DNA of 5,421 nt, from assembly GCA_023454395.1 (NCBI GenBank), contig JAEYFY010000415.1, positions 1 to 5,421 of the forward strand, given 5' to 3'. This DNA comes from Pseudomonadota bacterium. GTDB taxonomy: Bacteria > Pseudomonadota > Gammaproteobacteria > Enterobacterales > Enterobacteriaceae. The position numbers were made by a program, and so were the translations under genes. A model generated the notes under the pieces. It was not told the origin of the DNA, did not search any database, and saw only the letters and a program-made list of their open reading frames with translations. Positions 1 to 5,421 of the stretch are shown here, piece after piece. Each line of letters begins with the position of its first letter. Position 1 is the stretch's first letter.

Positions 1-191
1 AGCGTAGTACAGTTCCTGCTTCAACTATCAAAAAGTTTGAGTTACAAGGTAAAATTTCACTACGCCAGTTACTGTTACTTTGGCAATGCCTTGATGATTT
101 AAATAATCTTTATGCGGTTGTTGATCCTAAGAAAGTGAATAAGCCACGTATGCCAAGGACTATTGAAGAGGTATTACAAGATGAGTTTTAA
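1..191 (+). CDS. HipB-like XRE-family HTH regulator (antitoxin), 3' part only
   Basis: The gene runs in from the left edge in the third reading frame, and its last 62 residues are visible before the TAA at 189-191. The visible part starts inside the helix-turn-helix: the stretch PASTIKKFELQGKISLRQLL resembles the recognition helix and following helix of XRE regulators encoded next to HipA kinases. A TIEEVL segment near the C-terminus is also common in these HipA partners. In hipBA modules such a protein binds the operon operator and neutralises the HipA kinase; that role is inferred here from family and position. The stop codon lies 11 nt inside the next gene (hipA ATG at 181), which fits translational coupling. 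The N-terminus, promoter and operators lie outside the window, so whether the gene is intact cannot be judged. Confidence 0.75.
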   Translation, partial: RSTVPASTIKKFELQGKISLRQLLLLWQCLDDLNNLYAVVDPKKVNKPRMPRTIEEVLQDEF

Positions 192-606
192 ACCAATACA
201 AAAGCTAAATGTAACACGGACGTTATCTACAGGTGATTCCGTTTTAATGGGAACATTGGTACAAAACCATAGTGGTGTATTTTTTCAATATGATGCGCAT
301 TACTTAACACAATTTGGTAATAGTTCACCTTTTAATCTACAGAATAATACGGATTTACAAATAGCACCTAAAAAACCCCATGGTAATTTGCAAGGGCTTT
401 TCTCGGATAGTTTGCCTGATGGATGGGGGCGCTTATTGCAAGATAGAATATTCCGCCAACATGGTATACAACCGCATGAAATTACGACGATGGACAGGTT
501 AGCCTTTGTTGGTAATAAAGGTATGGGAGGATTATCTTATTTACCAGCCTCTGACTATCAAATAGATGAACAGTTTGAAGTTGATTTGATTAATTTAGGG
601 GTTTAG
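181..606 (+). CDS. N-terminal fragment of the split HipA (141 aa)
   Basis: This reading-frame piece carries the HipA N-terminal region (the HipA_N/'couple' domain). Residues about 20-55 show the GTL...SGVFFQYDAHYL...SPFNL pattern of the N-terminal beta-rich subdomain. Residues 74-89 hold FSDSLPDGWGRLLQDR, a strongly conserved family signature, and residues 104-121 hold MDRLAFVGNKGMGGLSYLP, another conserved block. The last genuine residues are about L139-G140. Only the final Val and the TAG come from the shifted frame. The piece has no kinase catalytic residues, so alone it could not be an active toxin. The start codon and ribosome binding site are those of the full gene. Confidence 0.7.
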   Translation: MSFKPIQKLNVTRTLSTGDSVLMGTLVQNHSGVFFQYDAHYLTQFGNSSPFNLQNNTDLQIAPKKPHGNLQGLFSDSLPDGWGRLLQDRIFRQHGIQPHEITTMDRLAFVGNKGMGGLSYLPASDYQIDEQFEVDLINLGV

Positions 607-1469
607 AAGCACAAGCTGTATTTGATGGTCAAACGGAAATTGTTTTATCTGAACTTGCTATTGTTGGTAGTTCTGGTGGCGCTAGACCTAAAGCGTTGCT
701 TTATTTTAAACAAGGAAATTTTAATCAATGTAAAACGTATGAAGAAGAAGGTGATGAATCATGGCTGATCAAATTTACGTCTAAAAACTTACCTCTTGGT
801 CACGATGAAGGGCTATGTGAAGCGATCTATCTCATTCTAGCAAAAGAGTTAGAGCTAAATCCTCCACAATGGCAACTTATTAATGTTCCTAAAAACAATG
901 ACGGAAAATCTTGGTTAGCGCTAAAATGTTTTGATCGTGTCACAAATAGTTCTGGTAAATCAGGGCGTTTAATCATGCACAGTGCATGCGGATTATTAGA
1001 TGCTGATTTTAGGCTACCTTCTTTGGATTACGAAGATTTAATTAAAGTAAACCGCGTACTATGCAAATCAGTTTCAGCCGGGCAACTCCAGTTTAGACGA
1101 GCTATTTTTAATCTATTCGCCTCTAATCAAGATGATCACAGTAAAAACTGGTCATTTCTACAATATGATGATGGGCACTGGGAGCCGGCACCTTTTTATG
1201 ATGTGACCTATAATCCCAATCCAAGAAATGAGCATATCACTTCATTTGGCGGGTATGGTAAAAAACCACCATTAAAGACAATAAAGCAGCTTGCTGAAAT
1301 AGCAGGTTTTGAAAATTGGCAACAAGCACAAGCGTATATTCATCATACAGTTGATGTTATTGCTCGTTTCTCATCACTTGCCAAAGAATATGATGTATCA
1401 AAATTAGTACAAACAGATATAGAAAAAACACTGGCTGACCGTTTAAAAGAGAACCAGCACTTACTTTAA
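600..1469 (+). CDS. Kinase-domain fragment of the split HipA (289 codons open, no good start)
   Basis: Numbering from the GGT at 600, the piece shows VGSSGGARPKAL (22-33), the Gly/Ser-rich loop that in HipA proteins holds the autophosphorylation serine region. WLIKF (55-59) carries the likely ATP-contacting Lys. NQDDHSKN (176-183) is the catalytic loop, and PFYDV (198-202) contains the likely Mg-binding Asp. All expected kinase motifs are therefore present. The open frame begins after a TAA at 591-593 and has no ATG or GTG before the Gly-rich loop. The first usable codon is TTG 696, which would cut that loop off, and no Shine-Dalgarno sequence precedes it. Independent translation of an active kinase therefore looks unlikely. 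The frame stops with TAA at 1467-1469, just before the terminator hairpin. Confidence 0.65.
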   Translation, partial: GLEAQAVFDGQTEIVLSELAIVGSSGGARPKALLYFKQGNFNQCKTYEEEGDESWLIKFTSKNLPLGHDEGLCEAIYLILAKELELNPPQWQLINVPKNNDGKSWLALKCFDRVTNSSGKSGRLIMHSACGLLDADFRLPSLDYEDLIKVNRVLCKSVSAGQLQFRRAIFNLFASNQDDHSKNWSFLQYDDGHWEPAPFYDVTYNPNPRNEHITSFGGYGKKPPLKTIKQLAEIAGFENWQQAQAYIHHTVDVIARFSSLAKEYDVSKLVQTDIEKTLADRLKENQHLL

Positions 1470-1476
1470 TTCCAAC

Positions 1477-1504
1477 AAAAAGGGAAACTTTTGTTTCCCT
1501 TTTT
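1477..1504. terminator. Bidirectional Rho-independent terminator between hipA and brnQ
   Basis: AAAAAGGGAAAC (1477-1488), loop TTTT (1489-1492) and GTTTCCCTTTTT (1493-1504) form a perfect 12-bp inverted repeat. The GGGAAAC/GTTTCCC core is flanked by A5 and T5, so a U-tract follows the core stem in either direction. It starts 7 nt after the hipA stop and ends 26 nt before the brnQ stop on the other strand, as expected for a shared terminator of convergent genes. Confidence 0.9.
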
Positions 1505-1530
1505 ACGTTTAAATCAATGTGCTTTATCGC

Positions 1531-2868
1531 TTATTTAGTCACTTTCGTCTGAAGTGCTTTTTTACTCTGAGAGCCTACAACTTTATCGTAAATACCGCAC
1601 ACAACAATCGTCACCAATACGGGAATAAGCCATGCCAATCCCTGTTCACTTAATGGCAATTTAGTTGCCCAGTCTGGTAATAAATGTTTCAGATAATCAG
1701 AGGCTTTTATTGCATCAAAAATACCGAAAAATAAGCTAACCGCCATTGCGGGTGCGATAATACGACTTGGATTATTCCACAAACGTAATGTGAAACTCAT
1801 TAAAATAATCACAATGCAAGGCGGATAAATCATAATTAATACAGGAATAGAAAACTCAATAAGTTTGCTTAATCCTAAGTTTGATACAACGGCTGAGAAT
1901 ACCGCCAAGATCAACACTAATACACGATAAGAGATAGGCAAATAACGGCTAAAAAACTCTGCACATGCACATGTTAAGCCAACAGCGGTCACCATACAGG
2001 CTAAGAAAATCAGTACGGCTAAGAAGAAGCTACCAAAATTGCCGAAAGTGTACTGAACATAAGCATGTAAAATATCAGCGCCATCTTGAGCACCCGGAAT
2101 AATACTGCCACTGCTAGAGCCTAATTTAAATAAACTCAAATAGATCAGAGTTAATAATACGCCCGCAATAATTCCCGCCCACATAGTATAACGTGTTAAC
2201 AGTGAGGAATTATCAATACCCCGAGAGCGAGCCGCATTAACAATAACAATACCAAAAACCATAGCGCCCAATGTATCCATGGTGAGGTAACCGTTAATAA
2301 AGCCCTGAGTCAACGCCATATCACGATAAGCATCAGTAGCAGGAATAGCACCACCAGCAGGCCAAAATATTGCAGCAATACCTAATATTGCTAATGCCAG
2401 AATTTTAATCGGTGCGAGAATATGACCAACACTGTCTAGCAATTTTCCCGGATAAAGTGAAATACCAATCACAATTAAGAAATAGACAATGCTATAAATC
2501 AGTAATGACATTTCTGTATCACCCACTAAAGGAGCAATACCTACTTTAAAAGAAACCGTTGCAGTACGAGGCGTGGCGAAAAGAGGTCCCACAGCAAGAT
2601 AGGCAACAATAGCTAATAATAATCCCATTGATTTACCAATAGGGGTGCTTAATGCCTCAATACCCCCACCGACTTTTGCCAATGCGACAACCGTTAAAAC
2701 AGGTAAACCAACCCCGGTGATCAAAAAGCCAATTGCAGCAGTCCAAACAAATTCGCCTGATTGTAAACCCACCATTGGAGGAAAAATAATATTGCCAGCG
2801 CCAACAAATAGGGCGAATGTCATAAACCCTAATGCCAGAATATCTCTGGAAGTTAATCTATGTGCCAT
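1531..2868 (-). CDS. brnQ: Branched-chain amino acid:Na+ symporter BrnQ
   Basis: This is an inner-membrane LIVCS-family transporter that imports leucine, isoleucine and valine with sodium. The 445-residue product is hydrophobic throughout, with about twelve likely membrane helices. It closely matches my memory of E. coli BrnQ (439 aa). Recognisable blocks are [20 protein letters not shown] (12-31), [13 protein letters not shown] (94-106) and the [22 protein letters not shown] block (about 196-217); the C-terminus is short and basic. The ATG at 2868-2866 is chosen because [10 protein letters not shown] lines up with the E. coli N-terminus MTHQLRSRDI. An upstream in-frame TTG at 2937 would add 23 residues ([15 protein letters not shown]...) with no counterpart. 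No clear Shine-Dalgarno sequence precedes the ATG (TTAACAAAACTT), which is odd. The gene lies downstream of phoBR on the same strand but behind a terminator, so it is probably transcribed separately. Confidence 0.95.
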   Translation of the reverse strand: MAHRLTSRDILALGFMTFALFVGAGNIIFPPMVGLQSGEFVWTAAIGFLITGVGLPVLTVVALAKVGGGIEALSTPIGKSMGLLLAIVAYLAVGPLFATPRTATVSFKVGIAPLVGDTEMSLLIYSIVYFLIVIGISLYPGKLLDSVGHILAPIKILALAILGIAAIFWPAGGAIPATDAYRDMALTQGFINGYLTMDTLGAMVFGIVIVNAARSRGIDNSSLLTRYTMWAGIIAGVLLTLIYLSLFKLGSSSGSIIPGAQDGADILHAYVQYTFGNFGSFFLAVLIFLACMVTAVGLTCACAEFFSRYLPISYRVLVLILAVFSAVVSNLGLSKLIEFSIPVLIMIYPPCIVIILMSFTLRLWNNPSRIIAPAMAVSLFFGIFDAIKASDYLKHLLPDWATKLPLSEQGLAWLIPVLVTIVVCGIYDKVVGSQSKKALQTKVTK

Positions 2869-3288
2869 AAGTTTTGTTAATATATAGTTACAATAATGGT
2901 GAAATTGCGCCAATATAGCGCAACATAAAATCAACAATATCTATTTAGACTCATGCCATCATTATTTAGGATAATATCCATATATAATCATTTCATATAG
3001 AGCAATTAAGTGCTAAATAGAAAAAATCGCCGATAACTGGTCACAAGTAAAACTTTTATAATGAAAAAAGGCAATAGCTAATCCCAAAACCAGAATAATC
3101 ATCTAAACTATTTTTCAGCACTAGTTATAACTGTCATATATCATCGAATATACATGATATGATTTGTGCATTTTTTCACCAATAATATTGAATATCGGTA
3201 TCATTTAAAGTTAGCATTAATTAATAATATTAAAATTTAACGCTACGATATTAGTTTTCATTGATATTAAAAAGATTAAGAAAGGGAT
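2869..3288. other. AT-rich intergenic region upstream of brnQ
   Basis: This gap of about 420 nt lies between the phoR terminator and the brnQ start and must hold the brnQ promoter and leader. I could not pick one convincing -35/-10 pair, because the AT-richness gives many weak candidates. Visible structure includes the dyad at 2905-2923, a second dyad ATATCAT (3138-3144)/ATGATAT (3154-3160), and an imperfect 14-bp palindrome AGCAATTAAGTGCT (3001-3014). Two tiny minus-strand ORFs are also present: 3171-3121 (16 aa, GGTGA upstream) and 3102-3013 (29 aa, rich in Ile/Leu at its start). Neither ORF is recognised, and chance is a fair explanation for both. I see no RNA gene or mobile element here. 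Confidence 0.6.
2905..2923. repeat. Perfect inverted repeat in the brnQ upstream region
   Basis: TTGCGC (2905-2910), spacer CAATATA (2911-2917) and GCGCAA (2918-2923) form a perfect 6-bp dyad ending 36 nt before the brnQ ATG. It is an island of GC pairs in very AT-rich DNA. It could be a regulator operator or a leader-RNA hairpin. It is not followed by a U-tract, so it is not a standard terminator. No regulator is identified. Confidence 0.45.
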
Positions 3289-3328
3289 AAAAAAACCTCT
3301 ATCACTAATTAAATACAAGTGATAAAGG
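3289..3328 (-). terminator. Rho-independent terminator of phoBR
   Basis: Read on the minus strand, CCTTTATCACT (3328-3318), an 11-nt loop (3317-3307) and AGTGATAGAGG (3306-3296) form an 11-bp stem with one G-U wobble. Seven Ts follow (3295-3289). It begins 20 nt after the phoR stop. The plus strand has no U-tract in the matching place, so it acts in one direction. It implies that brnQ is not simply read through from phoR. Confidence 0.88.
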
Positions 3329-3347
3329 CTTTAAAAAAGACATACTA

Positions 3348-4646
3348 TTAGTGTGTTTTTTTAGCAGTAAGCAATGTTTGAGGAAGGATAAAAGAGAACG
3401 TACTCCCAACACCGACTTTACTTTCAATATTCAATTGAGAGTGATGATGAAGCAACGATTTTTTCACAATCGCCAAACCTAACCCAGTACCACCAGAATG
3501 ACGAGAGCGCGCTTTATCAACGCGATAAAAACGTTCTGTTAGACGAGTTAAATGTTCAGCACTGATCCCCGCGCCATTATCTGAAACACTAAATAACATG
3601 CCTTGGGGGATTTTCTTCCAACTCACGTTGATTGTTGTGCCTTCTTCAGTGTGATTAATGGCGTTATACACTAAATTAGAAACAGCACTACGCAATTGCT
3701 CTTCATTACCACGAACTGCCCACTGTTCATCAACATCAAAAACAATCTGATGTTGACCTTGGCTGAGAGAGTTCGCTTCTTGTTGTAATAAAGCCAAAAT
3801 AGCAGGAATATCAACAATCTTGTTTAAATCAATATGGGGAGCAGATTCAATACGAGAAAGTTGTAAGAGTTGCTGAACAAGCGTATCCATCCGTTTAGCT
3901 TGCTCTTGCATCGTGACTATCGCCTTATGCTCTGCGGGTTTTGTTACGCTATTTTCTTCCATCATTTCAAGATAACCTTGAATAACGGTTAACGGTGTTC
4001 TTAACTCGTGACTGACATTAGCAAAAAAGTCACGTCGTGAGTTTTCTAGTTTATTTTTTTCTGTCACGTCACGCGCCACCATCAAGCGCTGATCTTCGCT
4101 ATATGGCATCACACGGAATTCAACAATAGAGCCATTATTTAGTGAAATGGTTAAAGGGCGACTAAAATCGCCTGCGGTAAAATAGTGCAAAAAATCAGGA
4201 TAACGTAATAAGTTAAAAATATTTTGCCCATTATCTTCAGGCCAGCGAAAGCCTAATAAATGTTGAGCTAGGCTATTACACCAAAAAATATTCCCTTCAT
4301 TTGTCATCATCACAACAGCATCGGGTAAGCTTTCGGCGCCACTTCTAAAACGTTTAATTAAATCGCCTAATTCTCTGCGTCGTTTACGATTACGTTGTTG
4401 GGTCTGTCGAATACCATAAAAAATAGGCTCCCATCCTCCTCTTCCTTCTGGAGGCAATACAGAGCGATCTAACCATAACCATTTAGATAATTTCAGCAAA
4501 TTATAGGCATGCCACACAAGAGCGCTGAGAAGCGATACCACTAGCAGCCAAGGAAGATGCCCAATAAAAAGCGATAATATAAAGGCAGGTAAACAAAATA
4601 GACATAGCCCCCAAACGAGGGCTTTCCACGATAGTCGTTCTAACAC
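3348..4646 (-). CDS. phoR: Phosphate regulon sensor histidine kinase PhoR
   Basis: PhoR is the inner-membrane histidine kinase/phosphatase that, with the Pst transporter and PhoU, reports phosphate limitation to PhoB. The protein has 432 residues against 431 that I recall for E. coli, and the two match along their length. Two membrane helices lie in the first 50 residues, followed by a basic linker (RNRKRRREL, 85-93) and a PAS domain around 100-195 ([12 protein letters not shown]..). The HisKA segment [14 protein letters not shown] carries phospho-acceptor His213. The HATPase domain follows with N box NLVYN (324-328), G1 DNGAGI (356-361), F box ERFYR (371-375) and G2 GTGLGLA (386-392). All catalytic motifs are intact. 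The start is GTG at 4646-4644, giving MLERLSWK as in E. coli, with GGAG 10 nt upstream. The gap to phoB is 23 nt, so the two genes are an operon. Confidence 0.97.
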   Translation of the reverse strand: MLERLSWKALVWGLCLFCLPAFILSLFIGHLPWLLVVSLLSALVWHAYNLLKLSKWLWLDRSVLPPEGRGGWEPIFYGIRQTQQRNRKRRRELGDLIKRFRSGAESLPDAVVMMTNEGNIFWCNSLAQHLLGFRWPEDNGQNIFNLLRYPDFLHYFTAGDFSRPLTISLNNGSIVEFRVMPYSEDQRLMVARDVTEKNKLENSRRDFFANVSHELRTPLTVIQGYLEMMEENSVTKPAEHKAIVTMQEQAKRMDTLVQQLLQLSRIESAPHIDLNKIVDIPAILALLQQEANSLSQGQHQIVFDVDEQWAVRGNEEQLRSAVSNLVYNAINHTEEGTTINVSWKKIPQGMLFSVSDNGAGISAEHLTRLTERFYRVDKARSRHSGGTGLGLAIVKKSLLHHHSQLNIESKVGVGSTFSFILPQTLLTAKKTH

Positions 4647-4669
4647 CTGACGATTACTCCCATATTGAC

Positions 4670-5359
4670 TTAGAAACGGGCAGAGAAACGATATCCCGTT
4701 CCACGTACAGTCTGTATCATTCTGTCATGGCCATCTTCTTCAATAGCCTTACGTAAACGACGAATATGCACATCAACAGTACGGTCTTCGACATAAACAT
4801 TGGTTCCCCAAACGTAGTTTAGCAGTTGTTCCCTGCTGTATACGCGTTCAGGATGAGTCATAAAAAAGTGCAGGAGTTTAAATTCGGTGGGTCCCATATC
4901 AATCGGCTTATCTTGACTTGTGACACGATGAGAAACAGGATCAAGACCTAGCCCATTGAATTCAATAATATCTTCCGCTGACATCGGTGATAAACGCCGT
5001 AAAATCGCTTTCACTCGGGCAACAAGCTCTTTAGGTGAAAACGGTTTGATAACATAATCATCAGCACCCGTTTCTAACCCTTGGACTTTATCTTCTTCTT
5101 CCCCTTTTGCCGTTAGCATAATAATGGGAATATCACGGGTATTACTTTCCCGCTTCATCTGTTTTATTACTTGTAAGCCTGATCCTCCGGGGATCATCCA
5201 ATCTAATAAAACTAAATCAGGGTAAGGATCAATAAGAAAGCTCAATGCAGAATCATAGTCTTCTGCTTCAATGGGTTGAAAACCATTTTGTTCTAAAACA
5301 AAACAGATCATCTCTCGAATTGCGGTTTCATCTTCAACAACAAGAATACGCCTTGCCAT
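4670..5359 (-). CDS. phoB: Phosphate regulon response regulator PhoB
   Basis: PhoB is the OmpR-family transcription factor phosphorylated by PhoR under phosphate starvation; it then binds Pho boxes to activate the Pho regulon. The 229-residue product has the same length as E. coli PhoB and is nearly the same sequence. The receiver domain (about 3-120) contains the acidic pair E9/D10, phospho-acceptor D53 in LVLLDWM, T83 in MLTAKG and K105 in IKPFSP. The winged-helix DNA-binding domain (about 130-227) contains [12 protein letters not shown], the recognition-helix region [14 protein letters not shown] and the wing GTGYRF. The ATG at 5359-5357 gives [10 protein letters not shown] and has AGGA (5369-5366) six nt upstream. 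It is the first gene of the phoBR operon and is preceded by a Pho box, so positive autoregulation is expected. Confidence 0.98.
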   Translation of the reverse strand: MARRILVVEDETAIREMICFVLEQNGFQPIEAEDYDSALSFLIDPYPDLVLLDWMIPGGSGLQVIKQMKRESNTRDIPIIMLTAKGEEEDKVQGLETGADDYVIKPFSPKELVARVKAILRRLSPMSAEDIIEFNGLGLDPVSHRVTSQDKPIDMGPTEFKLLHFFMTHPERVYSREQLLNYVWGTNVYVEDRTVDVHIRRLRKAIEEDGHDRMIQTVRGTGYRFSARF

Positions 5360-5390
5360 ACTCTATCCTGTGTAATGTATATAGAGGGTC

Positions 5391-5419
5391 AAAATGATTA
5401 TGATGCAGTTTTATGACAG
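5391..5419 (-). promoter_or_regulatory. Pho box upstream of phoB
   Basis: On the minus strand CTGTCAT (5419-5413), AAAA and CTGCATC (5408-5402) match the 7+4+7 Pho box layout. The first half is a perfect consensus unit and the second is degenerate (CTG kept). A further 11-nt step gives ATAA then TCATTTT (5397-5391), a weak third unit. From memory the E. coli phoB promoter has the same tandem pattern (CTGTCAT AAAT CTGACGC ATAA ...). A plausible -10 is TATATA or TATACA within 5383-5376, with no good -35, as is usual for PhoB-activated promoters. The site reaches the window edge, so an additional upstream unit may be cut off. Confidence 0.75.
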
Positions 5420-5421
5420 AT

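Larger units (their letters stand above)
181..1469 (+). pseudogene. hipA: HipA-family Ser/Thr kinase toxin gene, frameshifted
   Basis: HipA-family proteins are eukaryotic-like Ser/Thr kinases. The E. coli prototype phosphorylates glutamyl-tRNA synthetase and induces growth arrest. Here the family motifs occur in the right order but in two frames. The first frame ends at TAG 604-606, and the rest continues from about position 600 in the -1 frame. Joining them gives about 428-429 residues, normal for a HipA. The break lies at GGGG (598-601): restoring one G, or removing two, rejoins the frames as ...INLG(G)LEAQAVFDG.... The ATG at 181 is preferred because GAAGAGG (165-171) is a good ribosome binding site 9 nt upstream and the antitoxin gene overlaps it. 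A TTG at 163 would only add six residues. The gene is paired with the upstream HTH gene and converges on brnQ. It is either a decayed toxin or a homopolymer sequencing error; which one cannot be decided from this read. The exact substrate is unknown. Confidence 0.8.

Noticed and set aside
163..183. TTG at 163 as the hipA start
   Set aside because: It overlaps the GAAGAGG ribosome site of the ATG at 181 and adds only six residues that do not look like a HipA N-terminus.
595..606. Programmed -1 ribosomal frameshift joining the hipA halves
   Set aside because: The codons TTA GGG GTT TAG do not form an X XXY YYZ slippery heptamer, and slipping GGG back by one meets AGG. The G4 run is also short for transcriptional slippage.
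696..1469. Independent gene starting at TTG 696
   Set aside because: The same frame continues upstream with clear HipA sequence, including the Gly-rich loop. The TTG is only the first permitted start codon, lacks a ribosome site and would remove that loop.
2645..2887. 80-codon open frame on the + strand
   Set aside because: It lies almost entirely antisense to the well-supported brnQ coding sequence, has no ribosome site and resembles no family. It is a frame shadow.
2869..2937. N-terminal extension of BrnQ from a TTG at 2937
   Set aside because: The added residues have no counterpart in BrnQ proteins, TTG is a poor start, and the dyad at 2905-2923 falls inside the extension. The ATG at 2868 aligns with the family start.
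3021..3037. Possible minus-strand terminator at ATCGCCGAT followed by Ts
   Set aside because: The palindrome leaves room for only a 3-bp stem with a 3-nt loop, too weak for a terminator despite the T-run.
3131..3141. CTGTCAT at 3131-3137 as a second Pho box on the + strand
   Set aside because: The next 11-nt phased position (CATCGAA) does not match a Pho unit, and no gene on that strand follows. A single 7-mer is likely chance.

Overview
The window looks like AT-rich chromosomal DNA from an enterobacterial relative in the Proteus/Providencia (Morganellaceae) range. The PhoB, PhoR and BrnQ proteins align almost end to end with my memory of their E. coli counterparts, and phoB-phoR-brnQ is the usual enterobacterial gene order. 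The base composition is more AT-rich than E. coli. The genus is an inference from similarity and composition, not a proof.

Layout. On the + strand at the left: the 3' end of an XRE/HipB-type regulator (to 191) overlaps the start of a HipA-family Ser/Thr kinase gene (181-1469). The hipA gene is split by a frameshift at a G-run (598-601), so it appears to be a pseudogene or a sequence-error artefact. A perfect 12-bp hairpin flanked by A5 and T5 (1477-1504) lies between hipA and the convergent brnQ and should terminate both. On the - strand: brnQ (1531-2868), a 479-nt AT-rich gap (2869-3347) holding a short inverted repeat, unconfirmed small ORFs and the phoR terminator (3289-3328), then phoR (3348-4646) and phoB (4670-5359). 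At the right edge a PhoB-binding site (Pho box) precedes phoB.

How the genes work together. PhoR is the membrane sensor kinase and PhoB the response regulator of the phosphate-starvation system. They form an operon with a 23-nt gap, and the Pho box implies autoregulation. BrnQ imports branched-chain amino acids and is separated from phoR by a terminator, so it should have its own promoter. The HipB/HipA pair is a toxin-antitoxin-type accessory module, convergent to the core genes and sitting where E. coli, from memory, carries proY. That suggests a variable site beside a conserved block.

I do not see convincing evidence of a novel system. The items most worth a second look are the split hipA and the long brnQ upstream region.
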